Positions 55,679 to 64,000 of a DNA stretch of 64,000 nucleotides are shown here, piece by piece; positions within the stretch are counted from its first letter, which is position 1, and every line of letters starts with the position of its first letter. The translations under genes were made by a program, and so were the position numbers. The notes under the pieces are model-generated. The model saw nothing but the letters and a program-made list of their open reading frames with translations, had not been told where the DNA came from and did no database searches. Origin of the DNA: Thiohalocapsa sp963704155 (GTDB lineage: Bacteria; Pseudomonadota; Gammaproteobacteria; Chromatiales; Chromatiaceae); contig CAVPHF010000015.1 of NCBI GenBank assembly GCA_963704155.1, positions 1-64,000 of the forward strand, written 5' to 3'.

Positions 55679-56101
55679 TTAGTCGTCATCGCGCCGATAA
55701 TCGCCTTCGATGATGCGCGCTCTGTCGGAGGCTCGACTGTCAAACGGATGCACCGGCGCCAGCTGAAGGTAGCGCCGGATCAGCAGGTGACGTAGCGGTG
55801 GCACCAGCAGCAGAAAACCGACGATGTCGGTTACGAAACCAGGCAGCAGCAGCGCCAAGCCGCAAAGGAGCAAGACGGCCCCGTCGAGTACCTCGAGGGC
55901 CGGCATCTCACCAGCATCGAGCAACGCCCGCACCCGCATCAGCACGGCGATTCCCTGCATGCGGACCAGATAGCCGCCGATGAGGGCGGTCAGGACCGAA
56001 AGCAGGATGGTGGGAAGTGCGCCGATCACGGAGCCAACCTGGATCAGGAAGTACAGCTCGATCAGCGGCGCGGTTACAAAAATCAGAAGGAAAAGCATCA
56101 T
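55679..56101 (-). CDS. fxsA: FxsA family membrane protein
   Basis: 140-residue inner-membrane protein with the FxsA pattern: PLIELYFLIQVGSVIGALPT at the N-terminus, then GGYLVRMQG, then PGFVTDIVGFLLLVPPLR. FxsA is known from phage exclusion effects and is usually encoded beside groES in Gammaproteobacteria, as here. The ATG at 56101 and the next codon ATG at 56098 are equally plausible. The 290 bases between it and cutA have no feature I recognise. Confidence 0.92.
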   Translation of the reverse strand: MMLFLLIFVTAPLIELYFLIQVGSVIGALPTILLSVLTALIGGYLVRMQGIAVLMRVRALLDAGEMPALEVLDGAVLLLCGLALLLPGFVTDIVGFLLLVPPLRHLLIRRYLQLAPVHPFDSRASDRARIIEGDYRRDDD

Positions 56102-56391
56102 CGTGCCGGTCTCCTTATTGACAATCTGGGGAAGCGCCGAAGATCGGCAGCGCTTAACGAGCGGGGCAGAGGGCTGAGCGGCACGCGTGACCCAAGCCCG
56201 GTCAGGGCATGGTCAGGGCTTGGCGCGGACACAGGCCTGCAACGCGCATTCCCCCAAGGTCTGTCCGGAAAAGTCGGATTCAAACAGCTGCGACCAGGGC
56301 ACATGGATTCCGGTAATCTATGCGCGGCCTGATTGATCGGCGGTACTGGCCGAGAAATCGGCATCGAAGACCTGCAACTAGTTACCAGACG

Positions 56392-56715
56392 ATGCCGGAA
56401 CGCGTTCACATCGCCTATTGTACCTGCCCGGACCAGAACACGGCCGAGGCCTTGGCGGAGTCCTTGCTGGTCAAACGGCTCGCGGCCTGCGTGAACATTT
56501 TACCGGGCATCAAGTCCATGTACCGCTGGGAAGGAAAGATCGAGCGTGCCGAAGAGGCGCTGCTGTTGATTAAGACTACCGAAGGGCGCATTCCGGCGCT
56601 GATCGAAAGGATCGAACAAGAGCATCCCTACGACGTACCAGAGGTGATTTCACACCCGATCGTCGATGGACATCCTGCCTACTTGGAGTGGGTTCGCAAA
56701 TGTACGACAACGTAA
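56392..56715 (+). CDS. cutA: CutA family divalent-cation tolerance protein
   Basis: 107 residues: ERVHIAYCTCPDQNTAE, LVKRLAACVNILPGIKSMYRW and EHPYDVPEVISHPI, the standard CutA trimer-forming sequence. The family is linked to copper tolerance, though its exact role is debated. Its 3' end overlaps the start of dsbD by 16 bases, and the pairing with dsbD is common in Gammaproteobacteria. Confidence 0.95.
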   Translation: MPERVHIAYCTCPDQNTAEALAESLLVKRLAACVNILPGIKSMYRWEGKIERAEEALLLIKTTEGRIPALIERIEQEHPYDVPEVISHPIVDGHPAYLEWVRKCTTT

Positions 56716-59048
56716 GAAAGATGCTTTCATTCGCGCTGCTCTGCGCGGCTTGGCTGGCTACTGGCAGCGTCGCCGCCGAGGACGAGTTTCTGCAGCCGGA
56801 CCAGGCGTTTCGAATCTCCGGCGAGGCGGCCGGCGCTGATGCGGTAGTTGTGCGCTGGGACATCGAGCCCGGCTATTACATGTATCAGAGCAAATTCCGC
56901 TTCGCCAGCGAGACGCCGGGTATCGAGACCGGCTCCGCCCAGCTGCCGCCGGCGAAGACCAAGAATGACGAGTTCTTCGGCGAGGTCCAGATCTATCGCG
57001 ACCGCATCGAGGCAAGGGTACCGATCGAGCGTGGAGCGGACACCGGTGACATCCTCGAGATCGAGGCCAGCTCACAAGGCTGTGCCGACGCGGGTCTGTG
57101 CTATCCGCCGCAGAAGCAGAAGATCCTGCTCGAGATGCCAAGGCTCGCTGCCGTCGATCCGCCGGCCGCGGTCGCCCCACAACGGCTAGGCACGCAATCG
57201 CTGGCAGCGGCCGACCTAACACCCATGCAGGGCGCCGCGAGCCGCGTCACGCAATCACTCGGGCTGGGCATGGAGGACGACATCCTGCCCGCCGAGGAGG
57301 CGTTCCGCTTCAGCGCCGAGGTCAGCGGCCCGGATGCCGTGGCGCTGCAATGGGAGATCGCACCACAGACCTATCTCTACCAAGAGAAGATCGAACTGGC
57401 GCTGGAAGATGCCGACGGCGTCCAGCTCGGCGCCTTCGAACTGCCGCAGGCCGAGGTCAAGGCGGATACCGTCCGCCCGGACGGCAGCATCGGCGACGTC
57501 GCCATCTACCACGGCACCCTGGACCTGGCGGTGCCGCTTTTGCGCGGCGCGCCCGAGCCCACGACGGTCACGCTGGTCGCCGGGTTCCAGGGCTGCGCCG
57601 AGCGCGGCATCTGCTATCCGCCAGTCACCGAGCGCGTAACGCTCGAGCTGCCGGCGGCCGTTCAGACGGTCGCACTCAGCGAGATCACCGCCGCGTCGGG
57701 CGGCAGCGCCACGACCGCGGCCGACGGCATTGAGCGCATATCCGAACAGGACCAGATCGCGGCCCGGCTTGCCAACGCCGGTATCCTGGGCGCCGTTGCG
57801 ATCTTCTTCGGGCTAGGGTTGCTGCTGGCCTTCACCCCCTGCGTGTTCCCGATGATCCCGATCCTGTCCGGCATCATCGCCGGCCAGGGCGACAGCATCA
57901 CCACACGCAAGGCCTTCATGCTCTCGCTGGCGTATGTCTTGGCCATGGCGCTGACCTATGCCGTGGTTGGCGTCATCGCCGGCCTGTTCGGCGCCAACTT
58001 GCAGGCGACCTTCCAGAATCCCTGGGTATTGACGGTCTTTGCCGCGGTGTTCGTGGCGCTGGCGATGTCGATGTTCGGCTTCTACGATCTGCAGCTGCCG
58101 AGCAGCCTGCAGACCAAGCTCACCGAGATCAGCAACAAGCAGGAAGGCGGCACCTTGGCCGGCGCCGCGATCATGGGCGCGCTTTCGGCGCTGATTGTCG
58201 GTCCCTGTGTCGCACCGCCGCTGATGGGGGCGTTGATCTTCATCGGACAGACCGGCGATGCGGTGCTCGGATTCTTCGCATTGCTCGGGCTTGGGCTCGG
58301 CATGGGTGCGCCTCTGCTGGCCATCGGCACCTCGGCCGGCAAGCTGCTGCCGCGCGCCGGCGCCTGGATGGATGCGGTCAAGGCGGTGTTCGGCGTGCTG
58401 CTGTTGGCGGTCGCCATCCTGCTGGTCGAGCGCATTCTGCCGGCGGCGCTCGCGATGCTGCTCTGGGGCCTGCTGTTGATCAGCTCGGGCGTCTATCTGG
58501 GCGCTCTGACCTCGCTCGACGCGGAGGCCAGCGGCTGGCGCAAGCTGTGGAAGTCGCTGGGCGTTTCACTGCTGCTCTATGGCATGCTGATGCTGGTCGG
58601 CGTCGCCGCCGGCGGCCGCGACACGATACAGCCGCTGCGCGGCCTGCTGCCGGCGGGCGCCGCTAGCGGCACGGCGGCCCATGCAGAGTTCAAGCGCATC
58701 AAGACGGTGGACGACCTGGAGCGCGAAATCGCGGCGGCGAGCGCCGCGGGCAAACCGGTGATGCTGGACTTCTATGCTGACTGGTGCGTGTCCTGCAAAG
58801 AGATGGAACGCTACACCTTCCCCGACCCGGCGGTGATCGCCGCGATGGAACGCTATGTCGTGCTGCAGGCCGACGTCACCGCCAACGATGCCGAGGACAA
58901 GGCACTGATGCAGGAGCGCTTCGGCCTGCCGGGCCCGCCGGCGATGCTGTTTTTCGACAGCGCGGGCAACGAACGGCGCGGCTATCGTCTGGTCGGCTTC
59001 GTGCCGGCGGACGAGTTTGCAAGCCATCTCCTTGAGGCGGCGCGTTGA
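56700..59048 (+). CDS. dsbD: Thiol:disulfide interchange protein DsbD with duplicated N-terminal domain
   Basis: 782 residues, about 200 longer than a typical DsbD. A signal peptide (LSFALLCAAWLATGSVAA) is followed by two nDsbD-type immunoglobulin domains, about 27..160 and 200..325. Each keeps its C-x5-C redox pair (Cys128/134 CADAGLC, Cys299/305 CAERGIC). The eight-helix membrane core has TPCVFPMIPIL (Cys381) and VGPCVAPPLMG (Cys503). The C-terminal thioredoxin domain has DWCVSC (Cys696/699). It passes electrons from cytoplasmic thioredoxin to periplasmic proteins. Start at 56700 is preferred; 56688 and 56721 are alternatives. Coupled to a TlpA-like gene downstream by TTGA overlap. Confidence 0.95.
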   Translation: MYDNVRKMLSFALLCAAWLATGSVAAEDEFLQPDQAFRISGEAAGADAVVVRWDIEPGYYMYQSKFRFASETPGIETGSAQLPPAKTKNDEFFGEVQIYRDRIEARVPIERGADTGDILEIEASSQGCADAGLCYPPQKQKILLEMPRLAAVDPPAAVAPQRLGTQSLAAADLTPMQGAASRVTQSLGLGMEDDILPAEEAFRFSAEVSGPDAVALQWEIAPQTYLYQEKIELALEDADGVQLGAFELPQAEVKADTVRPDGSIGDVAIYHGTLDLAVPLLRGAPEPTTVTLVAGFQGCAERGICYPPVTERVTLELPAAVQTVALSEITAASGGSATTAADGIERISEQDQIAARLANAGILGAVAIFFGLGLLLAFTPCVFPMIPILSGIIAGQGDSITTRKAFMLSLAYVLAMALTYAVVGVIAGLFGANLQATFQNPWVLTVFAAVFVALAMSMFGFYDLQLPSSLQTKLTEISNKQEGGTLAGAAIMGALSALIVGPCVAPPLMGALIFIGQTGDAVLGFFALLGLGLGMGAPLLAIGTSAGKLLPRAGAWMDAVKAVFGVLLLAVAILLVERILPAALAMLLWGLLLISSGVYLGALTSLDAEASGWRKLWKSLGVSLLLYGMLMLVGVAAGGRDTIQPLRGLLPAGAASGTAAHAEFKRIKTVDDLEREIAAASAAGKPVMLDFYADWCVSCKEMERYTFPDPAVIAAMERYVVLQADVTANDAEDKALMQERFGLPGPPAMLFFDSAGNERRGYRLVGFVPADEFASHLLEAAR

Positions 59049-59608
59049 ACCCTGCCAAGGTCCTTGTCGTGACCGTGCTGGCAGGCACGCTCAGCATCGG
59101 CATCGCGCTTTACGGGGAGAGCTGGTTGGCGGAACACGACGGCGCCGGTGGTCATGCCAACGGCGGCTCAGGCAGCGTTTCAACGCTGCCGGACATGCGT
59201 CTACCCGACCTCGCCGGGCGCGAAATCACCAGCAACACCTGGGCCGGCAAGGTCGTGGTGCTGAACTATTGGGCCACCTGGTGTCCACCCTGCCTGCGCG
59301 AGATGCCGGTACTGGCACAGCTTCAAAACACCTTCGACAACGCACGCCTGCAAGTGGTCGGCATCGCTATCGACGACGCCGACTCGGTGCGCCGGTTCCT
59401 GGACCAGAACAGCGTCGGCTACCAAGTCGTGCTCGGCGATGCCGGTGCCATCGAGTTGTCCAAACGGCTCGGCAACCGCACCAGCGGGCTGCCTTTCACG
59501 GTCGTCTTCGACCGCTTCGGCAGGCTGGTCTTCAGCCACACCGGGGAGATCGCCGCAGCGGATATCCGCGAGCGCGTCGTTCCGCTACTAAAGACAGAAG
59601 CTGGCTAG
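59045..59608 (+). CDS. TlpA-like periplasmic thioredoxin
   Basis: 187 residues: an N-terminal membrane anchor or signal (VLVVTVLAGTLSIGIALYG), then a thioredoxin fold with the active site ATWCPPCLREMP, the VVGIAIDD insertion, and the cis-Pro LPFTVVFD. It begins with a TTG that overlaps the dsbD stop codon (TTGA), so it is translated along with DsbD, which is likely its reductant. TlpA and ResA relatives serve cytochrome c maturation, so this one may keep haem-binding cysteines reduced; several c-type cytochromes are encoded in this window. Confidence 0.9.
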   Translation: MNPAKVLVVTVLAGTLSIGIALYGESWLAEHDGAGGHANGGSGSVSTLPDMRLPDLAGREITSNTWAGKVVVLNYWATWCPPCLREMPVLAQLQNTFDNARLQVVGIAIDDADSVRRFLDQNSVGYQVVLGDAGAIELSKRLGNRTSGLPFTVVFDRFGRLVFSHTGEIAAADIRERVVPLLKTEAG

Positions 59609-59809
59609 AACGCAGGCTATCGGCACCGAACAGGCGGCGAACAGGCCAAAAAAGCGCTTTGTAAAACCGGCGGATTTCACTTACCCTTGAGTGAGTAGAA
59701 GTTGATGGCCGGATGATCACCGATCGAGCCTAATCGCTGCGTATCGCGACTGATTCCGACAACTCGTGCAGCCAGCACGCTTTGATCAGGTCCGATTGCC
59801 CGCGCGCCC

Positions 59810-60247
59810 ATGCCGCAGATACTTTGCCTCAACGGCCCCAATCTCAATCTGCTCGGCAGCCGCGAGCCGGATAAGTATGGACACGACACCCTGGACGACA
59901 TTGCCAGGCGCTTGGAATCGCTGGCCGCCAATAGCGGCCACGAGCTGCTGTTTGTGCAGAGCAACGCCGAGCACGAGCTCATCGATGCCGTGCACCGCGC
60001 CGGTGCTTCGGGCGCCGTGTTCGCACTGATCAACCCGGCAGGCTACACACATACCAGCATTGCGCTGCGCGATGCCTTGCTTGCCGTGCGCATCCCGTTT
60101 ATCGAGGTGCACCTGTCCAATGTGCATGCGCGCGAGCCGTTTCGGGCGCATTCGTATTTCTCGGACATCGCCGTGGGCACCATCAGTGGGCTTGGTGCCC
60201 TCGGCTACGAATTAGCGCTCACCGCCGCCATTCGGCGACTGACCTGA
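59810..60247 (+). CDS. aroQ: Type II 3-dehydroquinate dehydratase
   Basis: 145 residues: LNGPNLNLLGSREPDKYG with the active Tyr-containing loop, QSNAEHELIDAVH, NPAGYTHTSIALRDAL, and EVHLSNVHAREPFR plus SYFSDIAVGTISG. It catalyses the third step of the shikimate pathway. It is followed by accB and accC, a very common gene order in Proteobacteria. Start at 59810 precedes the conserved first strand (QILCLNGPN). Confidence 0.97.
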   Translation: MPQILCLNGPNLNLLGSREPDKYGHDTLDDIARRLESLAANSGHELLFVQSNAEHELIDAVHRAGASGAVFALINPAGYTHTSIALRDALLAVRIPFIEVHLSNVHAREPFRAHSYFSDIAVGTISGLGALGYELALTAAIRRLT

Positions 60248-60307
60248 TGTCGCGCCGGACGGTCTGCGCCGACCGAGAACACCATCGAACACGAGAAGTA
60301 ATCCGTC

Positions 60308-60754
60308 ATGGATATCCGTAAGGTCAAGAAGCTCATCGAGCTGCTCGACGAATCCAACGTCGCCGAGATCGAGATTCACGAGGGCGAGGAATCCGTGCGC
60401 ATCAGCCGCCACGGCAGCGCGCCTCCGCAGTTCCTGATGCAGGGCTCGGCAGTGACTCCAGGGGTCGCGGCCACGAGCGCCGCGGCGGCGGCGCCAAGCA
60501 GCGCCGCTGAGCCGGACGAGGCCAACATGGTGCGCTCGCCGATGGTGGGCACCTTCTATCGGTCGCCCTCGCCCGGCAGTAAGTCCTTTGTCGAGGAAGG
60601 CCAGGACGTCAAGGTGGGCGACACGCTTTGCATCATCGAGGCCATGAAGATCCTCAACCAGATCGAATGCGAGCACGCCGGAGTCGTCAAGCGCATACTG
60701 GTCGATAACGGCCAGCCGGTCGAGTACAACCAGCCGCTCTTCGTCATCGAATGA
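60308..60754 (+). CDS. accB: Biotin carboxyl carrier protein of acetyl-CoA carboxylase
   Basis: 148 residues: an N-terminal helical part (MDIRKVKKLIELLDESNVAE), an Ala/Pro-rich linker, and a biotinyl domain with CIIEAMKILNQIE containing the biotinylated Lys. It supplies carboxylated biotin for malonyl-CoA synthesis. Its stop overlaps the accC start by four bases (ATGA). Confidence 0.97.
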   Translation: MDIRKVKKLIELLDESNVAEIEIHEGEESVRISRHGSAPPQFLMQGSAVTPGVAATSAAAAAPSSAAEPDEANMVRSPMVGTFYRSPSPGSKSFVEEGQDVKVGDTLCIIEAMKILNQIECEHAGVVKRILVDNGQPVEYNQPLFVIE

Positions 60755-62091
60755 TCGAGAAGGTCCTCATCGCCAACCGCGGCGAGATCGCGCTGCGCAT
60801 CCAGCGGGCATGCCGCGAACTCGGTATCAAGACCGTCGCCGTGCACTCCGAGGCCGATCGCGACCTGAAGCACGTCCTGCTCGCCGATGAATCCGTCTGC
60901 ATTGGGCCGCCGCCGTCGCGCGACAGCTATCTTCACATCCCCGCCATTATCAGCGCGGCCGAGGTCACTGATACCGTGGCCATCCACCCAGGCTACGGCT
61001 TTCTGTCCGAGAACGCCGATTTCGCCGAGCGCGTTGAGCGCTCCGGATTCATCTTCATCGGACCCAAGCCGGACACCATCCGCCTGATGGGCGACAAGGT
61101 CTCGGCGATCCACGCGATGAAAGAGGCCGGCGTACCCTGCGTGCCCGGTTCCGATGGGCCGCTCGACAACGACCATAAGCACACGCTGGATATGGCCCGC
61201 GAGATCGGCTATCCGGTCATCATCAAGGCCGCCGGCGGCGGCGGCGGCCGCGGCATGCGCGTGGTGCACTCCGACGCCACGCTGCTGAACGCCATCTCGC
61301 TCACCCAGGCCGAGGCCGGCGCCGCCTTCGGCAATGAGACAGTCTATATGGAGAAATACCTGGAGAATCCTCGCCACGTCGAGTTCCAGGTACTTGCGGA
61401 CAACTATGGCAGCGCCATCCATCTGGGCGAGCGCGACTGCTCCATGCAGCGGCGTCATCAGAAGGTCGTCGAAGAGGCGCCCGCCCCTGGAATCACGGCC
61501 GAACAGCGCGACTTCATCGGCCACCGCTGCGCCGAGGCATGCAGCCGCATCGGCTACCGCGGCCTCGGCACCTTCGAGTTCCTGTATCAGGACGGCGAGT
61601 TCTACTTTATCGAGATGAACACCCGGGTCCAGGTGGAACATCCGGTCACCGAAATGATCACCAGCGTGGACATCGTCAAGGAGCAGATACTGGTCGCCTC
61701 AGGCGAGCGGCTGCGTTACAGCCAGGACGACATCGTGCTGCGCGGTCACGCCATCGAGTGCCGCATCAATGCCGAGCATTCGGAAACCTTCATGCCGAGC
61801 CCGGGTCGCATCGAGGATTTCCACGCCCCTGGCGGGCCCGGTATTCGGCTCGACACCCACATCTACTCCGGCTATGTCGTACCGCCCTACTACGACTCCA
61901 TGATCGGCAAGCTGATCGCACATGGCGAAGACCGCAACTCGGCGCTAGCGCGCATGTGCAACGCGCTGCGCGAAACTGTCATCGAGGGCATCCATACCAA
62001 TATCCCGCTGCAGCGAAGCATCATCACGGATGCCGCCTTCCAGCAAGGCGGCGCAAACATCCATTATCTCGAGAAGAAGCTCGGAATGTGA
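60751..62091 (+). CDS. accC: Biotin carboxylase subunit of acetyl-CoA carboxylase
   Basis: 446 residues with the ATP-grasp carboxylase fold: IANRGEIALRIQRACRELG at the start, glycine loop KAAGGGGGRGMRVV, EKYLENPRHVEFQVL, RDCSMQRRHQKVVEE and the catalytic FIEMNTRVQVEHPVTE. It carboxylates biotin on AccB using ATP and bicarbonate. Coupled to accB by a 4-base overlap. Confidence 0.98.
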   Translation: MIEKVLIANRGEIALRIQRACRELGIKTVAVHSEADRDLKHVLLADESVCIGPPPSRDSYLHIPAIISAAEVTDTVAIHPGYGFLSENADFAERVERSGFIFIGPKPDTIRLMGDKVSAIHAMKEAGVPCVPGSDGPLDNDHKHTLDMAREIGYPVIIKAAGGGGGRGMRVVHSDATLLNAISLTQAEAGAAFGNETVYMEKYLENPRHVEFQVLADNYGSAIHLGERDCSMQRRHQKVVEEAPAPGITAEQRDFIGHRCAEACSRIGYRGLGTFEFLYQDGEFYFIEMNTRVQVEHPVTEMITSVDIVKEQILVASGERLRYSQDDIVLRGHAIECRINAEHSETFMPSPGRIEDFHAPGGPGIRLDTHIYSGYVVPPYYDSMIGKLIAHGEDRNSALARMCNALRETVIEGIHTNIPLQRSIITDAAFQQGGANIHYLEKKLGM

Positions 62092-62171
62092 GCATGATGC
62101 CATCGCAGCACGGCGCCGGAATGCGCCCGCAGAAGTCCATTCAGCGCCGATTGAGTCGGCACTGATCGCCT

Positions 62172-63086
62172 ATGCCCTGGCTGCAGCTCGGGCTGATCGC
62201 CGACCGGGAGCATGCGCCGCTGATCGAGGCCGCGCTCGATAACGCCGGTGCTCTCGCCGTCACCATCGACGACGCCGCCGATGATCCGCTGCCGGAAGCG
62301 ATCTTGGAGCCGGCCCCGGAGGCGACGCCGCTTTGGCGCCGAGTGCGCATCACGGCCCTGTTCAGCGATGATCCCCAGGGCACGATGCTGGCCCAGCAGG
62401 CCGCCGACAGCCTCGGCCCCCAGAGCCTGGCCCCGCCCTTGATCACGACCCTGGAGGATCGCCCCTGGGAACGCGTCTGGCTGGAGGAACTGGAGCCGAC
62501 GCGCTTTGGTCGCCGGCTCTGGGTTTGCCCGCAGGGACAGCGGCCCAACCCGGTCGAAACCGACGTCCCGACGGACAGCGTCATCCTCGACCTCGACCCA
62601 GGCCTTGCCTTCGGCACCGGTCATCACCCCACCACCGCGCTCTGTCTGCGCTGGCTCGACGGACTCGATCTTGCCGGCCGCACCGTGCTCGACTTCGGCT
62701 GCGGCTCCGGCATTCTCGCCATTGCCGCGCTTAAGCTTGGCGCACGGCAGGCGTTCGCGATCGACCACGACCCACAGGCGCTCGACGCCAGCGTCGACAA
62801 CGCGATCGCCAATGGCGTCATCGAGCAGCTCGCCGTGGCGCGACCGGAGTCGCTGCCGAAGATCGCCGCGGACGTGATCGTCGCCAACATCCTCGCCGGG
62901 CCGCTGATCAACTTGGCGCCAACCCTCACCGCGCTGGCCTCGCCGACCGCGCTACTCGGCCTTTCCGGAATCCTTTCACATCAGGCCACCCGTGTCGCCG
63001 ACGCCTACCAGGACGCCTTTCTGATGCAGCCGGCGATCATCGAGCAAGAGTGGGCATTGCTGAGCGGACATCGGCTCACGCGCTGA
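62172..63086 (+). CDS. prmA: Ribosomal protein L11 methyltransferase
   Basis: 304 residues: an N-terminal substrate-binding domain (PWLQLGLIADREHAPLIEAAL), the linker RFGRRLWVCP, then a SAM methyltransferase domain with LDFGCGSGILAIAALKLGA (motif I), AIDHDPQA (motif II) and VIVANILAGPL, the NILA-type catalytic motif of PrmA. It trimethylates L11. Position after accC and before dusB is standard. Confidence 0.97.
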   Translation: MPWLQLGLIADREHAPLIEAALDNAGALAVTIDDAADDPLPEAILEPAPEATPLWRRVRITALFSDDPQGTMLAQQAADSLGPQSLAPPLITTLEDRPWERVWLEELEPTRFGRRLWVCPQGQRPNPVETDVPTDSVILDLDPGLAFGTGHHPTTALCLRWLDGLDLAGRTVLDFGCGSGILAIAALKLGARQAFAIDHDPQALDASVDNAIANGVIEQLAVARPESLPKIAADVIVANILAGPLINLAPTLTALASPTALLGLSGILSHQATRVADAYQDAFLMQPAIIEQEWALLSGHRLTR

Positions 63087-63270
63087 GCGCTTGCGTTGCC
63101 GCAGGACATTTGTCCGTCAATTGCCGGCACGGTCGCCGACGACCGGCACTGTCGGCTGCCGCTGGATTGGCTAGAATTCAGCCAGCGCAAAATCCAGCCG
63201 GACGATCATGCTTCGCTCCCAGCCCACCCCATCAACTCATCCAGATCTATGTCCGCGGCAAGAGGGCGCG

Positions 63271-64000
63271 ATGGGAGCCACGATAGGGCCAGCCAGCAGC
63301 AAAGGCACTGATGCTAAGCGCGGGATTCGGATCGGCCGCATCAAGCTCGCCAACAATCTGATTCTGGCGCCGATGGCAGGCGTCACCGATCGACCGTTTC
63401 GCAGCCTCTGCCGGCGCTTCGGCGCTGGACTCGCTGTCTCGGAGATGCTGTCCGCCAACCCCGCGCTACGCACCTCGCGCAAGAGCAGCGAGCGCGCCGA
63501 CCACGGCGGCGAAGCAGGGCCGATCGCGGTGCAGATCGCGGGAGCCGATCCGAGACAGATGGCGGATGCCGCCCGCTATAACGTCGATCGGGGCGCTGAG
63601 ATCATCGACATCAATATGGGCTGTCCGGCCAAGAAGGTCTGCAAGCGCGCGGCCGGTTCAGCGCTTCTGCGCGACGAGCCCCTTGTGCAGCGTATCCTCG
63701 AGGCGGTGGTCAAGGCGGTGCCGGTGCCCGTCACATTGAAGACGCGCACCGGATGGGCGCCCGAGGCACGCAATCTCGCGCGCATCGCCCACCTGGCCCG
63801 CGAGTCAGGAATCGCCATGCTGGCGGTGCACGGTCGCACGCGCGCGTGCGGCTGGGACATCAGCGCGGAGTTGGAAAGTCTTCGCGCGTTGCGCGCTGAA
63901 ACCGATCTGACATTGGCAGTCAATGGCGATATCCGCTCCCCGCAACAGGCATTGCATGCGTTGCGCTATACCGGCGCGGATGCGGTAATGCTAGGGCGCG
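63271..64000 (+). CDS. dusB: tRNA-dihydrouridine synthase DusB, cut by window end
   Basis: The first about 243 codons of a flavoenzyme that reduces uridine in tRNA: NNLILAPMAGVTDRPFRSL, VSEMLSANP, then INMGCPAKKVCKRAAGSALL with the catalytic Cys, TLKTRTGW, VHGRTR and NGDIRSPQQA. The frame is open to the end of the window. The ATG at 63271 follows AGAGGG. A frequent neighbour, a DUF3426 gene between prmA and dusB, is missing; 63087..63270 holds no gene that I recognise. fis often follows dusB but would lie outside. Confidence 0.95.
   Translation, partial: MGATIGPASSKGTDAKRGIRIGRIKLANNLILAPMAGVTDRPFRSLCRRFGAGLAVSEMLSANPALRTSRKSSERADHGGEAGPIAVQIAGADPRQMADAARYNVDRGAEIIDINMGCPAKKVCKRAAGSALLRDEPLVQRILEAVVKAVPVPVTLKTRTGWAPEARNLARIAHLARESGIAMLAVHGRTRACGWDISAELESLRALRAETDLTLAVNGDIRSPQQALHALRYTGADAVMLGR

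Overview
The window is high-GC proteobacterial DNA. It most probably comes from a purple sulfur bacterium (Gammaproteobacteria, Chromatiaceae-like). The main clue is an exported Gly/Tyr/Trp-rich protein at 45105..45443 that looks like a sulfur globule envelope protein. The gene order groES-groEL, fxsA, cutA, dsbD, tlpA, aroQ, accB, accC, prmA, dusB at the right end is typical of that class. The genus cannot be fixed by eye.

Left part (1..20 kb) is accessory. It opens with a broken IS4-type transposase carrying an N-terminal DruA/DUF4338-like domain. A sigma54-type activator with two tandem VpsR receiver-like domains follows, then a frameshifted four-helix-bundle gene bordered by hexanucleotide repeats, and a lytic transglycosylase. 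Next is a PAS-GGDEF protein with a degenerate EAL domain, then a large exported PKD/lectin-like repeat protein. That last gene is preceded by what I read as a c-di-GMP-I (GEMM) riboswitch, a feature no ORF scan shows. Further right are an RND adaptor and RND pump fused in one frame, a DUF3047 protein, remnants of three accessory genes (a GNAT toxin, a BrnT toxin, a Uma2-type nuclease) with an orphan BrnA antitoxin, and a SulP-STAS-cNMP transporter.

Middle part (20..45 kb) holds a 1,424-residue exported membrane protein, lutB-lutC, a metallo-beta-lactamase-fold hydrolase and an exported glutathione peroxidase. A plus-strand run follows: ferredoxin-NADP reductase, ATP-dependent DNA ligase, FeS photolyase and an FAD amine-oxidase-like protein. 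Then come a dihaem cytochrome c with DUF302 and DUF4124 proteins, an RhlE-type helicase, a YaiI protein, and a lipid-linked glycosylation set (GT2, GT39, PAP2). A nucleoside deaminase, a Lys-tailed unknown, adk and the sulfur globule protein close this part.

Right part (45.5..64 kb) begins with a translationally coupled three-gene operon: a membrane protein with five haem-c motifs and C-terminal TPRs, an ASPIC/UnbV beta-propeller protein, and an exported TPR protein. I consider this the best candidate for an uncharacterised system. An intact DUF1778-GNAT toxin-antitoxin pair follows. Next is groESL under a CIRCE operator and a sigma70-like promoter. A housekeeping block follows, in which DsbD has two N-terminal domains that each keep a redox cysteine pair. 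dusB runs off the end of the window.

No rRNA, tRNA or CRISPR array was recognised. All family assignments come from reading motifs; no database search was run.
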